Assembly: GCA_963785425.1 (NCBI GenBank)
Contig: CAWAVG010000001.1
Location: 372,001 to 436,000 of the forward strand
DNA length: 64,000 bases
Direction of reading: 5' to 3'
From: RYN-133 sp963785425
Lineage (GTDB): Bacteria > Actinomycetota > Actinomycetes > Mycobacteriales > Jatrophihabitantaceae
The number at the start of each line of letters is the position of its first letter. The first letter of the stretch is position 1. A program made the translations under genes and the position numbers. Below the pieces are notes generated by a model. That model was not told the DNA's origin. It did no database searches and saw only the letters and a list, made by a program, of their open reading frames with translations. Positions 16,563 through 24,649 of this stretch are shown one piece after another.

Positions 16563-16730
16563 GCGGGTTGCATATTCGGTCAGTCGCGCGCGAATGAATC
16601 GTTCAGGTGCATCCGGATCTCGCCGAATCCTTCGCCTCTCGAAAGGCTCTGGCCTCAAGAGAACACCAACTGAATTTCCGGTCACCCTGCGCGCCCGGTA
16701 GGGCTTGCTCGATGAGTCGTGGCGGGGTGC

Positions 16731-17366
16731 CTAGTGCTTTGCGTGGGTGCGGATGTGGGCAAGGACGGCGTCGAGCCCCACGCGGAGCGGTGTGGTGTTA
16801 TGGCGGGTCTGGGTGAGTAGCAGTCCGCCCTGTAGCGCGGTGAGCAGGGCGAGGGCGAGGGCGTCGGTGTCTGTGTCGGGACGCAGATCGCCTCGGTCGC
16901 GCATGCGGGCCAGACCGGCACGGATAGGAGCCTCCCAACGTTCGAAGCTGTCGACTAGGTCCGCTCGTGCGAGTGGGTTGTTGTCGGCTATTTCGGAGGC
17001 GATCGACCCGACAGGGCAGCCGCCGAGGCAGTCGCGTTGCTCTTGCAGGTCGATGAGCAGGTCCCGCCAGCGTTCGAGCGCGTCGAAGGTGTCGAGCTCG
17101 TCGAGGACGGGTCGCTGGGCGGCGAGGATTCCGTCGGTCTGGTGAGCGATCACGGCGCGGATCAGGTCGTCTTTGTTCGTGAAGTAGTGATACATCTGCG
17201 ACGCGCTGACTCCCGCGCGGAGTTGGACGTCTTCGATGCTGGTGCGAGCGACGCCGCAGCCGAAGACCAGTTCGGCCGCGGCCCCGATGATGCGCGATCG
17301 GGTGCGAGCCCCCTTGGCGGTGAAGGTCCGGGTCGGTGTCCGTTTCTGGACCGTGGAGTCGTGCAT
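16731..17366 (-). CDS. TetR-family transcriptional regulator
   Basis: A 211-residue TetR regulator: N-terminal HTH region TRSRIIGAAAELVFGCGVAR, then TSIEDVQLRAGVSASQMYHY, FTNKDDLIRAVIAHQ, and a C-terminal TetR_C-like ligand domain (QEQRDCLGGCPVGSIASEI, typical of the group controlling SDR/oxidoreductase genes). It is divergent from an SDR gene, and a perfect ten-base-arm palindrome lies just upstream of its start, the likely operator for both. Confidence 0.93.
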   Translation of the reverse strand: MHDSTVQKRTPTRTFTAKGARTRSRIIGAAAELVFGCGVARTSIEDVQLRAGVSASQMYHYFTNKDDLIRAVIAHQTDGILAAQRPVLDELDTFDALERWRDLLIDLQEQRDCLGGCPVGSIASEIADNNPLARADLVDSFERWEAPIRAGLARMRDRGDLRPDTDTDALALALLTALQGGLLLTQTRHNTTPLRVGLDAVLAHIRTHAKH

Positions 17367-17384
17367 GACACCAGCCTACCCTCT

Positions 17385-17408
17385 GTTTTGGAGTTGATAC
17401 TCCAAAAC
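17385..17408. promoter_or_regulatory. TetR operator palindrome
   Basis: Perfect inverted repeat GTTTTGGAGT - TGAT - ACTCCAAAAC (arms 17385-17394 and 17399-17408) between the divergent TetR and SDR genes, 19 bases upstream of the TetR start. Position, symmetry and AT-rich contrast with the surroundings fit an operator. A related half site (TTACTCCATTAA) follows at about 17432. Confidence 0.75.
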
Positions 17409-17456
17409 CTTCAGGGCACGCTTTGGCGTAATTACTCCATTAATCGAAAGGTAGTC

Positions 17457-18206
17457 ATGACCACCGACTTGACCGGCTCGACCGCCCTGATCACCGGATC
17501 CACCAGCGGGATCGGCAAAGCCACGGCAATCCACTTGGCCGCCCTTGGCGCCCACGTCATCGTGTCCGGCCGAGACAAGTCCCGCGGCGACGCCGTGGTT
17601 GCTGGGATCCGCATCGCGGGCGGGATCGCGGACTTCATTGCTGGCGACCTGGGCGACGAGACCAGCGTGCGCCAACTCGCCGCAGGCGCCACCGATCTCG
17701 GCGGCGGCCACGTCGACATCCTTGTCAACAGCGGCGGCGTCTTCCCTTTCGGCGCCACCGCCGAAACCCCAGGCGGACAGATCGACGAAGTGTTTGCCAT
17801 CAACGTCAAGGCGCCCTATCTCCTGGTGGCGGCGCTCGCCCCAGCGATGGCGGCACGCGGGCACGGCGCGATCGTCAACATCACGACCATGGTCGCGGAG
17901 TTCGGCATGAACGGAATGGGCCTCTACGGCTCCAGCAAGGCCGCTCTGATGCTGTTGACCAAATCCTGGGCGGCCGAGTTCGGCCCCGCCGGTGTCCGGG
18001 TCAACGCCGTCAGCCCCGGGCCCACCCGAACCGAAGGCACCATCGGAATGGGCGACGCGCTGGACCAACTCGCACAAGGCGGCCCGGCCGGACGCGTCGG
18101 ACAACCCGAAGAGATCGCCGCCGCGATCGCCTTCCTCGCTACCGACGACGCCAGTTTCATTCACGGCGTACTACTGCCAGTCGATGGTGGCCGCCTCGCC
18201 GTCTGA
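17457..18206 (+). CDS. Short-chain dehydrogenase/reductase
   Basis: A 249-residue classical SDR. GSTSGIGKATA is the nucleotide loop, VNSGGVFPFG replaces NNAG, and LYGSSKAALMLLTKSWAAEF supplies the catalytic Tyr and Lys; the C-terminus ATDDASFIHGVLLPVDGGRL is typical of the FabG-like group. GAAAGGTAG stands before the ATG. Divergent from the TetR gene across a palindrome, so its expression is probably released by a TetR ligand. Substrate unknown. Confidence 0.93.
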   Translation: MTTDLTGSTALITGSTSGIGKATAIHLAALGAHVIVSGRDKSRGDAVVAGIRIAGGIADFIAGDLGDETSVRQLAAGATDLGGGHVDILVNSGGVFPFGATAETPGGQIDEVFAINVKAPYLLVAALAPAMAARGHGAIVNITTMVAEFGMNGMGLYGSSKAALMLLTKSWAAEFGPAGVRVNAVSPGPTRTEGTIGMGDALDQLAQGGPAGRVGQPEEIAAAIAFLATDDASFIHGVLLPVDGGRLAV

Positions 18207-18479
18207 CGGGACGCGCCCTACGTGAGGACCAGCCGGTCACCGCACCCCGGGCCGGGATGATCAAGTCCACGACGCACAACGTAACCGCGCCCTCGTCTGC
18301 TCAGACGGCGCTGATGCGGACGAGGGGCTGAGTGGAACGGCACCGAATGTCCGTCTCGATACCGCGCGGTGTCCCGAAGATCTATCGGTGCGCACATGAA
18401 TCGCGCGCCCGACGTCCGACAATGAAATCGGCGGGAGCCGACCACGCGGGCCGGGTAACCCTCATCCAAGGAGAGCCAG

Positions 18480-19151
18480 ATGGTGCAAGTCATCGCCTTC
18501 GACGTGAACGAGACGCTGCTCGACCTCCGCGCTCTGGACACCCCGTTCGAGGAACTGTTCGGGGACGCGGCGCCGCGGGCGCAATGGTTCGCGCAGATGC
18601 TGCAACTCTCGTTCGTCGGCGGTCTCACCGATCACTATGTCGACTTCACTACGGCGCAGCGCGCAGCGTTGCGGATGATCGCGCGACGAAACGGCCGCAC
18701 ACTGAGCGACAACGATGTCGAGCACGTCGTCGACGGGATGACCCGGCTGCCTGTCCATCCCGAGGTGCCTGGTGCGCTTGCGGCACTGGCCGCGACCAAG
18801 CTGACGGTCGTGGCGCTCACGAATTCGACGCAACCCGTCGCAGAGGCACAGCTGACCAACGCCGGCATCCGGCAGCACTTCGCCCACGTCTACTCCGCCG
18901 ACACGGTCAAACACCTCAAACCCGCGCCGCAGCCCTACGAAGCCGTCGCCAACGCCACCGCGGTGCCGATCGCCGAGGTCCGCCTCGTCGCTGCGCACTC
19001 ATGGGACATCAGCGGCGCACTCGCCGCCGGCGCCGAAGCCGCCTTCGTCGCGCGGCCCGGCATGGTCCCCAGCCCGATCGGCCCGCAACCGGACATCGTC
19101 GGTGCCGACATCGACGACGTGGTGAAACAGATCATCCACATCGACACCTGA
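18480..19151 (+). CDS. Haloacid dehalogenase type II-like hydrolase
   Basis: A 223-residue HAD hydrolase. Motif I is AFDVNETLLDL with the nucleophile Asp8; motif II is ALTNST; motif III Lys lies in KHLKPAPQPYEAV; motif IV is RLVAAHSWDISGALAAGAEA. The pattern (Asn after DV, VAAHSWD) is that of (S)-2-haloacid dehalogenases, though many relatives act on phosphates. AAGGAG is well placed before the ATG. No operon partner. Confidence 0.88.
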   Translation: MVQVIAFDVNETLLDLRALDTPFEELFGDAAPRAQWFAQMLQLSFVGGLTDHYVDFTTAQRAALRMIARRNGRTLSDNDVEHVVDGMTRLPVHPEVPGALAALAATKLTVVALTNSTQPVAEAQLTNAGIRQHFAHVYSADTVKHLKPAPQPYEAVANATAVPIAEVRLVAAHSWDISGALAAGAEAAFVARPGMVPSPIGPQPDIVGADIDDVVKQIIHIDT

Positions 19152-19250
19152 CGTGCCGCAATTCCGTCACAAACCGCGCGCCGCCCGAGCCGTCGTTCTG
19201 GTGCGCGGACGTCGTCATGCGGGACGCGCAGATGAAGCGGTATGTCGTCG

Positions 19251-19712
19251 TCAAGCAGGAGGCGGACCGAGTATCTGGAGTCCGGCGGTCGCGGCGGCTG
19301 CGGCGAGGGTTGCCGGGGTGATCGTCCATCCCTCGGGTCTGGGCGTTGTCACGTCGTGCCCGGCCGCGCGGAAGAATTTCTCGGCACCTGCCGGCGTGCA
19401 GATGGTCAGCATGTCGGCGTCGGTGGTGATGCGATAGGCGTGGGGGACGTCTCGTGGGAGGTAGACGACACCACCACGTTCGGCCTCGTAGCGTTCTTCT
19501 CCGAACCAGAACGTCGCGCTGCCATCGAGTAGCAGGAAGATCTCGTCTTCCTTGGTGTGCATGTGCACCGGCGAGGCATCGCCCGCAACCAGCCTCGTTC
19601 GGGCCATGAACATCTGCCCCTCGGTGGCGTCGGCGTCAAGCAGAAGCTCCATCGTGCTGCCACCAAGCCACTCGATCTCCTGATGGTTGGCTGCCAAATA
19701 CGCCAGGCTCAT
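19251..19712 (-). CDS. Cupin-domain protein (quercetin 2,3-dioxygenase-like)
   Basis: A 153-residue single-domain cupin. Motif 1 is SPVHMHTKEDEIFLLLDGSA (His, His, Glu metal ligands) and motif 2 is GGVVYLPRDVPHAYRI with the last His. Such proteins bind Fe, Mn or Ni and serve as dioxygenases or isomerases; the substrate is unclear. Convergent with the HAD hydrolase gene. Confidence 0.87.
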   Translation of the reverse strand: MSLAYLAANHQEIEWLGGSTMELLLDADATEGQMFMARTRLVAGDASPVHMHTKEDEIFLLLDGSATFWFGEERYEAERGGVVYLPRDVPHAYRITTDADMLTICTPAGAEKFFRAAGHDVTTPRPEGWTITPATLAAAAATAGLQILGPPPA

Positions 19713-20097
19713 TGCCAGCTCCCTCCCACGATGCCGACCGGCCGCGAAAACTGAAACTAGGTGCTGCGACGTCGACCGCGCAATCCCCTCCCACGCGCTC
19801 CGTGATACCCGCCACGAGACGATTGCTGCGGGAGGAGCAACACGGTGGACGCGCGATAGCCGTTGATACCGCGCACGGCGGCATCTTCGCGACGTGCGCA
19901 GATCGGTCCTTATGGCCTCCGACCATTGACCGCTGGTAGCCGATTACCGTTGCGCGCCCGACTCGGGTCGCACCGAGTGCGGCGGTCGCGGCGTGCGGGG
20001 TCGTGCGCACACTGGCCGGGCCGCCGAACGACGCCAGGCACTACGGACGAAGATCAAACACTACAGGTTTGGACGGACTCCACCCCTGCGGCGGTGA
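19713..20097. other. Intergenic with dispersed-repeat fragment
   Basis: About 385 bases without a gene. Around 19850-19915 it holds GCGCGATAGCCGTTGATACC followed by GTGCGCAGATCGG, a copy of the GCGCGATA...CGATCTGCGC module found again near 24290, 26335 and 35200. Confidence 0.45.
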
Positions 20098-20547
20098 TCA
20101 GGCCCGATTGGCCGTCCGGGACAGGTCAGAGACAAGACCGGGCGGTTCCGGATCGACGACGGTGCGTGAGCGTCGAAGGGACCTTGGCCCGTTCGCCTTT
20201 TCTCGCCGTGCTCTCCTCGCCGAGGTCGCAGCTGAGGGTTGCGGGACGTCTGCGGCGAAGTTCCGTCCGTCCTCAAGGGCGCGGGCCAGTGCTTGCAGGC
20301 CGCTCGATGCGGCGCGGGCAATAACCGACGGGTGAACGCAAAGATGGTGGGCTACTTGATGTTGGGAGCAGTGACCGAAGTACACGAGCACTAGGACGTA
20401 GCCCTGCAGGGGGGTGAGCTGCGCGATCGCCGATGCGAGCTCGGGAGGCAGTGGCGGGAAGGAGGCCACCAACAGATCTGCCACTGTGGTTTCGCGTTGC
20501 GCGCGGGTCGGGTCGAATTCGGTGCGGACTGCCGTTGGGGTGCTCAT
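20098..20547 (-). CDS. Sigma-factor region-4-like DNA-binding protein
   Basis: A 149-residue protein starting at 20547 with GGAGA upstream. Residues about 40-100 form a sigma region 4-like helix-turn-helix: LASAIAQLTPLQGYVLVLVY, FGHCSQHQVAHHLCVHPSVI, ARAASSGLQALARAL. No region 2 is visible, so it is not a complete ECF sigma factor. The basic tail (ARRARREKANGPRSLRRSR) could contact nucleic acid. It is divergent from a B12-binding protein gene with a 16-base palindrome between them, which suggests a regulatory unit. Confidence 0.6.
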   Translation of the reverse strand: MSTPTAVRTEFDPTRAQRETTVADLLVASFPPLPPELASAIAQLTPLQGYVLVLVYFGHCSQHQVAHHLCVHPSVIARAASSGLQALARALEDGRNFAADVPQPSAATSARRARREKANGPRSLRRSRTVVDPEPPGLVSDLSRTANRA

Positions 20548-20693
20548 GGCGCTTCTCCGAGCCTCGTCAGAGCCTGATGCCGACTGACACCAGGGCCGCA
20601 TTCGGGAAGCGGCCGGGCTGCGTTTGCCGAGCCCATTGCAATGGTCTCCCGGATCCGTGAGCCCGTACCGACCAGAGATTATGCAAGTTGGTT

Positions 20694-20709
20694 CACCTCG
20701 TACGAGGTG
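20694..20709. promoter_or_regulatory. Palindrome between the sigma-like and B12-binding genes
   Basis: Perfect 16-base palindrome CACCTCGTACGAGGTG in the divergent region, ten bases before the preferred start of the B12-binding gene. A good operator candidate for the CarH-like MerR regulator encoded downstream or for the sigma-like protein. The AGGTG of its right half may double as ribosome binding site. Confidence 0.5.
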
Positions 20710-20718
20710 TTGCCGCTG

Positions 20719-21453
20719 ATGAGGCGGCATCCGCAAGATGAGAAGGCCCGGTCTGAAGAGGAGAACGCGATCAAGGTCGACACATGTCGCTCACAATGTC
20801 CGCCGCCTGATTCACAGCCGACCATGTTCATCGACGAATTGATCGCCGCATCGATCCTCAATGACCCGGCTGGGGTACGGGAGCAGTTGGACTGCGCGGT
20901 CGTCGCGCTCGGCTTTGGCCGCTGCGTTGATGAGGTGCTCCTCCCGGCGCTCCGCAGCATCGGTGTTCGGTGGTCGCAGGGTCGGTTCGATGTCGAGGCC
21001 GAGCGGTTGACGAGCGAGACCATCCGGGGCTGGCTCGACAGGCTCGCACTTGCTGCACCGCAGCCAGATAAGACGCCGCCGGTGGTGCTCGCCTGTGGCC
21101 CGGGGGAACGGCACTCGATTGGGCTCGAATCGCTACACGTCCTGCTCCGGCAGCAGCGCCGAGCCTGCCGGATGCTCGGCTCCCGCACGTCGACCCGGTC
21201 TCTGACTATCGCAGTCAGGGGGAACAAGCCGAGTGGCGTCGTTCTCGCGTCCCATCTTCGCGGTGGCCGTCCAGCTGCGGCGCTGGCGCTGCGCACGGTC
21301 GCCGCCATGGACCCAGCCGTTGCGCTGTTCTACGCCGGCGGTGCGTTTGCCTCAGTGCGGCTACGGCGTAACCTCCCTGGGATTTATCTCGGCACCAACA
21401 TCCAGACGGCCTGCGCTGCGATTGTTGCTGCAACCGAGCGCGGCGACCCCTGA
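20719..21453 (+). CDS. B12-binding-domain protein, CarH-like, without MerR domain
   Basis: A paralogue of the next gene that lacks the MerR DNA-binding domain. From the ATG at 20719 (244 residues; AGGTG nine bases upstream) it carries the four-helix cap and Rossmann cobalamin fold of CarH/LitR: AVVALGFGRCVDEVLLPAL, VRWSQGRFDVEAERL, ACGPGERHSIGLESL, SGVVLASHLRGGR, RRNLPGIYLGTNIQTAC. Key residues are altered: the light-sensing W-x9-EH motif is W-x9-ER, and DxHxxG is ExHxxG (Glu130, His132). The axial His survives but the second His is lost, so light-driven chemistry may differ. The open frame extends upstream to 20641. Confidence 0.7.
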   Translation: MRRHPQDEKARSEEENAIKVDTCRSQCPPPDSQPTMFIDELIAASILNDPAGVREQLDCAVVALGFGRCVDEVLLPALRSIGVRWSQGRFDVEAERLTSETIRGWLDRLALAAPQPDKTPPVVLACGPGERHSIGLESLHVLLRQQRRACRMLGSRTSTRSLTIAVRGNKPSGVVLASHLRGGRPAAALALRTVAAMDPAVALFYAGGAFASVRLRRNLPGIYLGTNIQTACAAIVAATERGDP

Positions 21454-21654
21454 CGATCGCGAGAGTTGCTTGTCATTGGACGGAAAAATAGGGCACTGTC
21501 ATCCTTTTGATGTGAGGTCAGCTCGCCGCCGGAGGCGTCAGCCACCGTGGACCCGCCCGAAAGGCCGTGAGACATCGACGTAGATGACGGTCATCCCCTC
21601 CGTGAAAGCGGCTTCCCTGGCCTGCCGATAGCCGAAGTCTCACGGCAACTCGGC

Positions 21655-22467
21655 GTGCCCATGCCGACACTGCGCTCATGGGAACGTCGCTACCAGTTGC
21701 CGGCCACTGTCCGTGGCGCCGGCAAGCATCGTCGATACTCCGCGGCCGAACTCCACGGCCTGCGGCTCATGCGTGACCAGATCGCCCGAGGCACGAGGGC
21801 CAGTCTCGCTGCGAGGTCGGTGCGAGAACTCCTCGGCATCGGCGGGCCCGCCGCGGACTACATCGCCGGTATCCTCGCAGCCGCGGAACGCTCGGAACCG
21901 GTCGCGGTCCGCGAACACCTCAGCCGGGCCCAAGCCGCGATCGGTCTGGCAGCCTGCCTCGATGACGTGCTGCTGCCAGCGATGCAGCAGATCGGGTTGT
22001 GGTGGCAGACCGGACGCTGCGACATCGACCAGGAACACCTCGCTACCGAAGCCGCCCGCGCCTGGCTCGAAACTCTCACCGCCTACGCACCCGCCCCGGC
22101 CCGACCGACCCCGATCGTGCTCGCCTGCGGACCTACCGATCTCCACACCATCGGCCTGGAAGCACTCGGCGTCCTGCTGCGCTATCAACAATGGACGTGC
22201 CGGCTGCTTGGCGCCCGCACGTCCGTACCTGCCCTTATGGCAGCCATCCATGCCACCAACGCCGGCGGTGTCGTCATCGTTTCCCACATCAACACCGGCC
22301 GACAACGCGCGATCCAAGCCCTGCACTCCGCGAACAACAGCGGCGTCGCCGTGTTCTACGCCGGTAACGCCTTCACTTCGACACGCGCCCGCCGAAACCT
22401 GCCCGGCATCTACCTCGGCACCCGACTACAAGACGCCTGCAGCCGGATCGACTTGCATCTGTCCTGA
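21655..22467 (+). CDS. CarH/LitR-like MerR-family B12-dependent regulator
   Basis: A 270-residue protein with an N-terminal MerR-type DNA-binding domain (TLRSWERRYQLP, GKHRRYSAAELHGLRLMRDQ) and a C-terminal cobalamin-binding module. The B12 motif DLHTIG gives D162-x-H164-x-x-G167, and the CarH photoreceptor motif W-x9-EH is intact (Trp117, Glu127, His128). In CarH, adenosylcobalamin-bound tetramers repress in the dark and fall apart in light. The first helix of the HTH (LPIAEVSRQLGV) is encoded in frame upstream of the GTG at 21655, but no ATG/GTG/TTG occurs back to a stop at 21568, so the true start is uncertain or the 5' end is frameshifted. Confidence 0.8.
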   Translation: MPMPTLRSWERRYQLPATVRGAGKHRRYSAAELHGLRLMRDQIARGTRASLAARSVRELLGIGGPAADYIAGILAAAERSEPVAVREHLSRAQAAIGLAACLDDVLLPAMQQIGLWWQTGRCDIDQEHLATEAARAWLETLTAYAPAPARPTPIVLACGPTDLHTIGLEALGVLLRYQQWTCRLLGARTSVPALMAAIHATNAGGVVIVSHINTGRQRAIQALHSANNSGVAVFYAGNAFTSTRARRNLPGIYLGTRLQDACSRIDLHLS

Positions 22468-22654
22468 CAAGCGACTTTCCCACAGTCGACATGCCGCGCC
22501 ATCTCCGATCGCGCAGTGCGCGTCGTGGTGGCGAAGCGATGAGCATGGGCGTGCCCTTCACGGGCACGCTGCACTTCGTGAAGTCGCGGCCGAATATCGT
22601 GCCCACTCCCCGCGTGACCGGCAGGGTCCCACCCAGGTCATGGCCGAAGTACAT

Positions 22655-23263
22655 CTATGGGCGACCGTACGGTAACCGGATCGTGTCGTGGTGATGGCCC
22701 CAGGTCAGATCAAATGTCCAGCAGCCAGAGCGCGGCATGTCGATGATCGACGGGCCGGGCCCGCCGGCCACCTCTCGCGTGACCGACATGCTGCCAAGGT
22801 GTGCGTGAATGACCAGCGGCGCCCCATCGCTCGGCGACACCCACAAGATCTTGTTGTTTTGGTCGCGCATAGCGGGCGAGTTGAGGGGATGCTCCCGGCT
22901 CCAGAGGATGGCGATGACGCTCTCCCGGTCGCTGAGGACATACGGCATGACGGGTTTCGAGTCGCTGAACCCGTCACGCGCCCAGGGCGGCAGCACACCT
23001 ACGTGCACCGCACATGACGCGGTGGCAGCCGGTGCATCCGAGGACTCGTGCCGCATCGCGGCATAGCCGAGTGTTACCGCTACCACGGCCAAGACGCTTG
23101 CGGCAACCGCTCCGAACCAGGCCCGGTTTCGGCGAGAGTCGTGACGCTGGGCCAGGGCGGCGTCAACGGCCGCGCGGCCATCCAGGTGGTGCCCGCGGAT
23201 CTCTTCGGTCATCGCAGCGCGCAGTCTGGCGATGAGCAGATCGTCGTCGTTGGTCGTAGTCAT
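22655..23263 (-). CDS. Single-pass membrane protein, probable anti-sigma partner
   Basis: A 202-residue protein with a charged cytosolic N-terminus (LLIARLRAAMTEEIRGHHL), one membrane helix (WFGAVAASVLAVVAVTLGYA, about residues 49-68) and an extracellular domain with two Cys residues and HHHDT near the C-terminus. Its start overlaps the ECF sigma stop (ATGA), the usual layout for an anti-sigma or sensor partner, although no zinc anti-sigma motif is present. Function inferred from context only. Confidence 0.65.
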   Translation of the reverse strand: MTTTNDDDLLIARLRAAMTEEIRGHHLDGRAAVDAALAQRHDSRRNRAWFGAVAASVLAVVAVTLGYAAMRHESSDAPAATASCAVHVGVLPPWARDGFSDSKPVMPYVLSDRESVIAILWSREHPLNSPAMRDQNNKILWVSPSDGAPLVIHAHLGSMSVTREVAGGPGPSIIDMPRSGCWTFDLTWGHHHDTIRLPYGRP

Positions 23264-23763
23264 GATCTCTCCTGAAGGGTCGTTGTGGCCCGCAATCGAG
23301 CAAGCGCTCTGGACGCACCGCTTTTCACCGCGCCGACGCTGATGCCGAGAATCTCCGCGACAGCGGTCTCAGGCAGGTCTTGGAGGTAGCGCAACACCAC
23401 GATCGCGCGCTGCCGCGGTGGCAGCTGCTGAAGGGCAGCGCTAACTACAAGCCGGTCGTCTACCCGATCTGTCACCGGCCGGATGGGGACGGACGCTGAC
23501 GCCAACCAGTCGGGGCTGGCAGAGACTTCCCGCCGGCGTCCGATGCGGCGCCACCGGTCGGCATTGGCGTTGGTCAGGCAGCGATATGCGTAGCCGGCGC
23601 GGTTGTCGCTGATCCGTCCCCACCTACGGGCGACCGTGGCCAACGCTTGCTGAACGAGGTCCTCCGCATGCTGCCAATCGCCGCACAGTCCGTATGCCGT
23701 GTGCAGTAACCGATCGCCGTAGGTCGAAACGAAACGCTCGAACTCGGCGTCCTCATCGACCAC
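23260..23763 (-). CDS. RNA polymerase ECF sigma factor (SigE-like group)
   Basis: A 167-residue ECF sigma factor. Region 2: FERFVSTYGDRLLHTAYGLC and HAEDLVQQALATVARRWGRI; region 4: VVSAALQQLPPRQRAIVVLR, YLQDLPETAVAEILGISVGA, VKSGASRALARLR. It belongs to the actinobacterial SigE-type subgroup with the A-x-R-C-L-x-N-A-N-x-D-x-W-R motif in region 2.3. The GTG at 23763, five bases after AGGAGG, is preferred over an ATG at 23784. Co-transcribed with the membrane protein downstream. Confidence 0.9.
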   Translation of the reverse strand: MVDEDAEFERFVSTYGDRLLHTAYGLCGDWQHAEDLVQQALATVARRWGRISDNRAGYAYRCLTNANADRWRRIGRRREVSASPDWLASASVPIRPVTDRVDDRLVVSAALQQLPPRQRAIVVLRYLQDLPETAVAEILGISVGAVKSGASRALARLRATTTLQERS

Positions 23764-24382
23764 TGCCACCTCCTGCTGAACCATGCAGACACAGACGTAT
23801 GCGGCGCTACAAAAGGTTGCCCCGCGGGTTCGACCGGTACGCATAGAGATTGGTTGCTGAGCGACGTCGACATAGGTTCAGCACGACCTGATCGAACGAT
23901 GAGTCGGTGCTCGCCATTGCCGGATCGACGAGCTTGCCAGCTCGTCGAGCGATGCAGTTTGCACCCGATGTAGGTGGCTGGCCAGTCCGCCGAGCGGACC
24001 TTCTACGTAACGGCTCGGCTTCGAGCGCCACTACGAAGGCGACGAGTTCCCGGTTTCTCGCCACTCGAAGGGGCGGCCCACTCCCCGGCTTGGCTCGCCC
24101 AGCGATGTCGAGGTGTGGAAGAAGGCCCAAACAAGGCTTGACGAGAAGGCGCCCGTCAGCGTGCGGATACATGAACGGTTCGGCCACTGTCTGCACATCG
24201 ATCCGGCGCGCCACGGCACAACCGGACGCCAGCCGCTACAGCTCGCGCTATCCGTCGATAGGCGCGTTCCAAAGAACGCGGTTGCAGCGCGCGATATCCA
24301 TCGATCTGCGCGTTCTCGGCACGGCTGTCGTTGGCCGCGCATATCGATCTGTGAGCAGCGCATTCGTGGGGCTGTGAGAGAT
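23764..24382. other. Intergenic with dispersed-repeat fragments
   Basis: About 620 bases without a credible gene. At 24290-24355 are GCGCGCGATATCCATCGATC and CGCGCATATCGATCTGTGAG, two copies, partly inverted, of the GCGCGATA/CGATCTGCGC repeat seen elsewhere in intergenic DNA of this window. Confidence 0.45.
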
Positions 24383-24510
24383 CTAGGGCCTGATCTCGAA
24401 TGGGCCGAGGGTGCCGGCGTCGATGCGCGGTGACTCGAACAGCGCGGCCACGTTGTCGGCGCCGCCGAGCTTGTCCAGGTACTTCTCGGTGACGGGTGCG
24501 AAGGCTTGTT
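24383..24510 (-). pseudogene. Orphan C-terminal gene fragment
   Basis: The minus strand encodes KQAFAPVTEKYLDKLGGADN followed by VAALFESPRIDAGTLGPFEI and a stop at 24383-24385. It reads like the tail of an enzyme, but no start or upstream domain exists. I do not recognise the family. Probably a remnant of a deleted gene. Confidence 0.35.
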
Positions 24511-24649
24511 TGGGTGGGCCAGGTTAGATGGCGGACCTCGGTTCTGGCAGATCCGGCGTTGCGAGCCCCGGTGTCGATTGGGCAGCCCGCGCAGTGGAAC
24601 CCGCCGGGCAGCTCGATGAGGCTCCGGCGGGCGCCACTGGGTCTGGACG

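Noticed and set aside
23907..24433. Plus-strand open frames in the gap after the ECF sigma gene
   Set aside because: No motifs, Arg/Ser-rich composition, and they run through the dispersed repeat.
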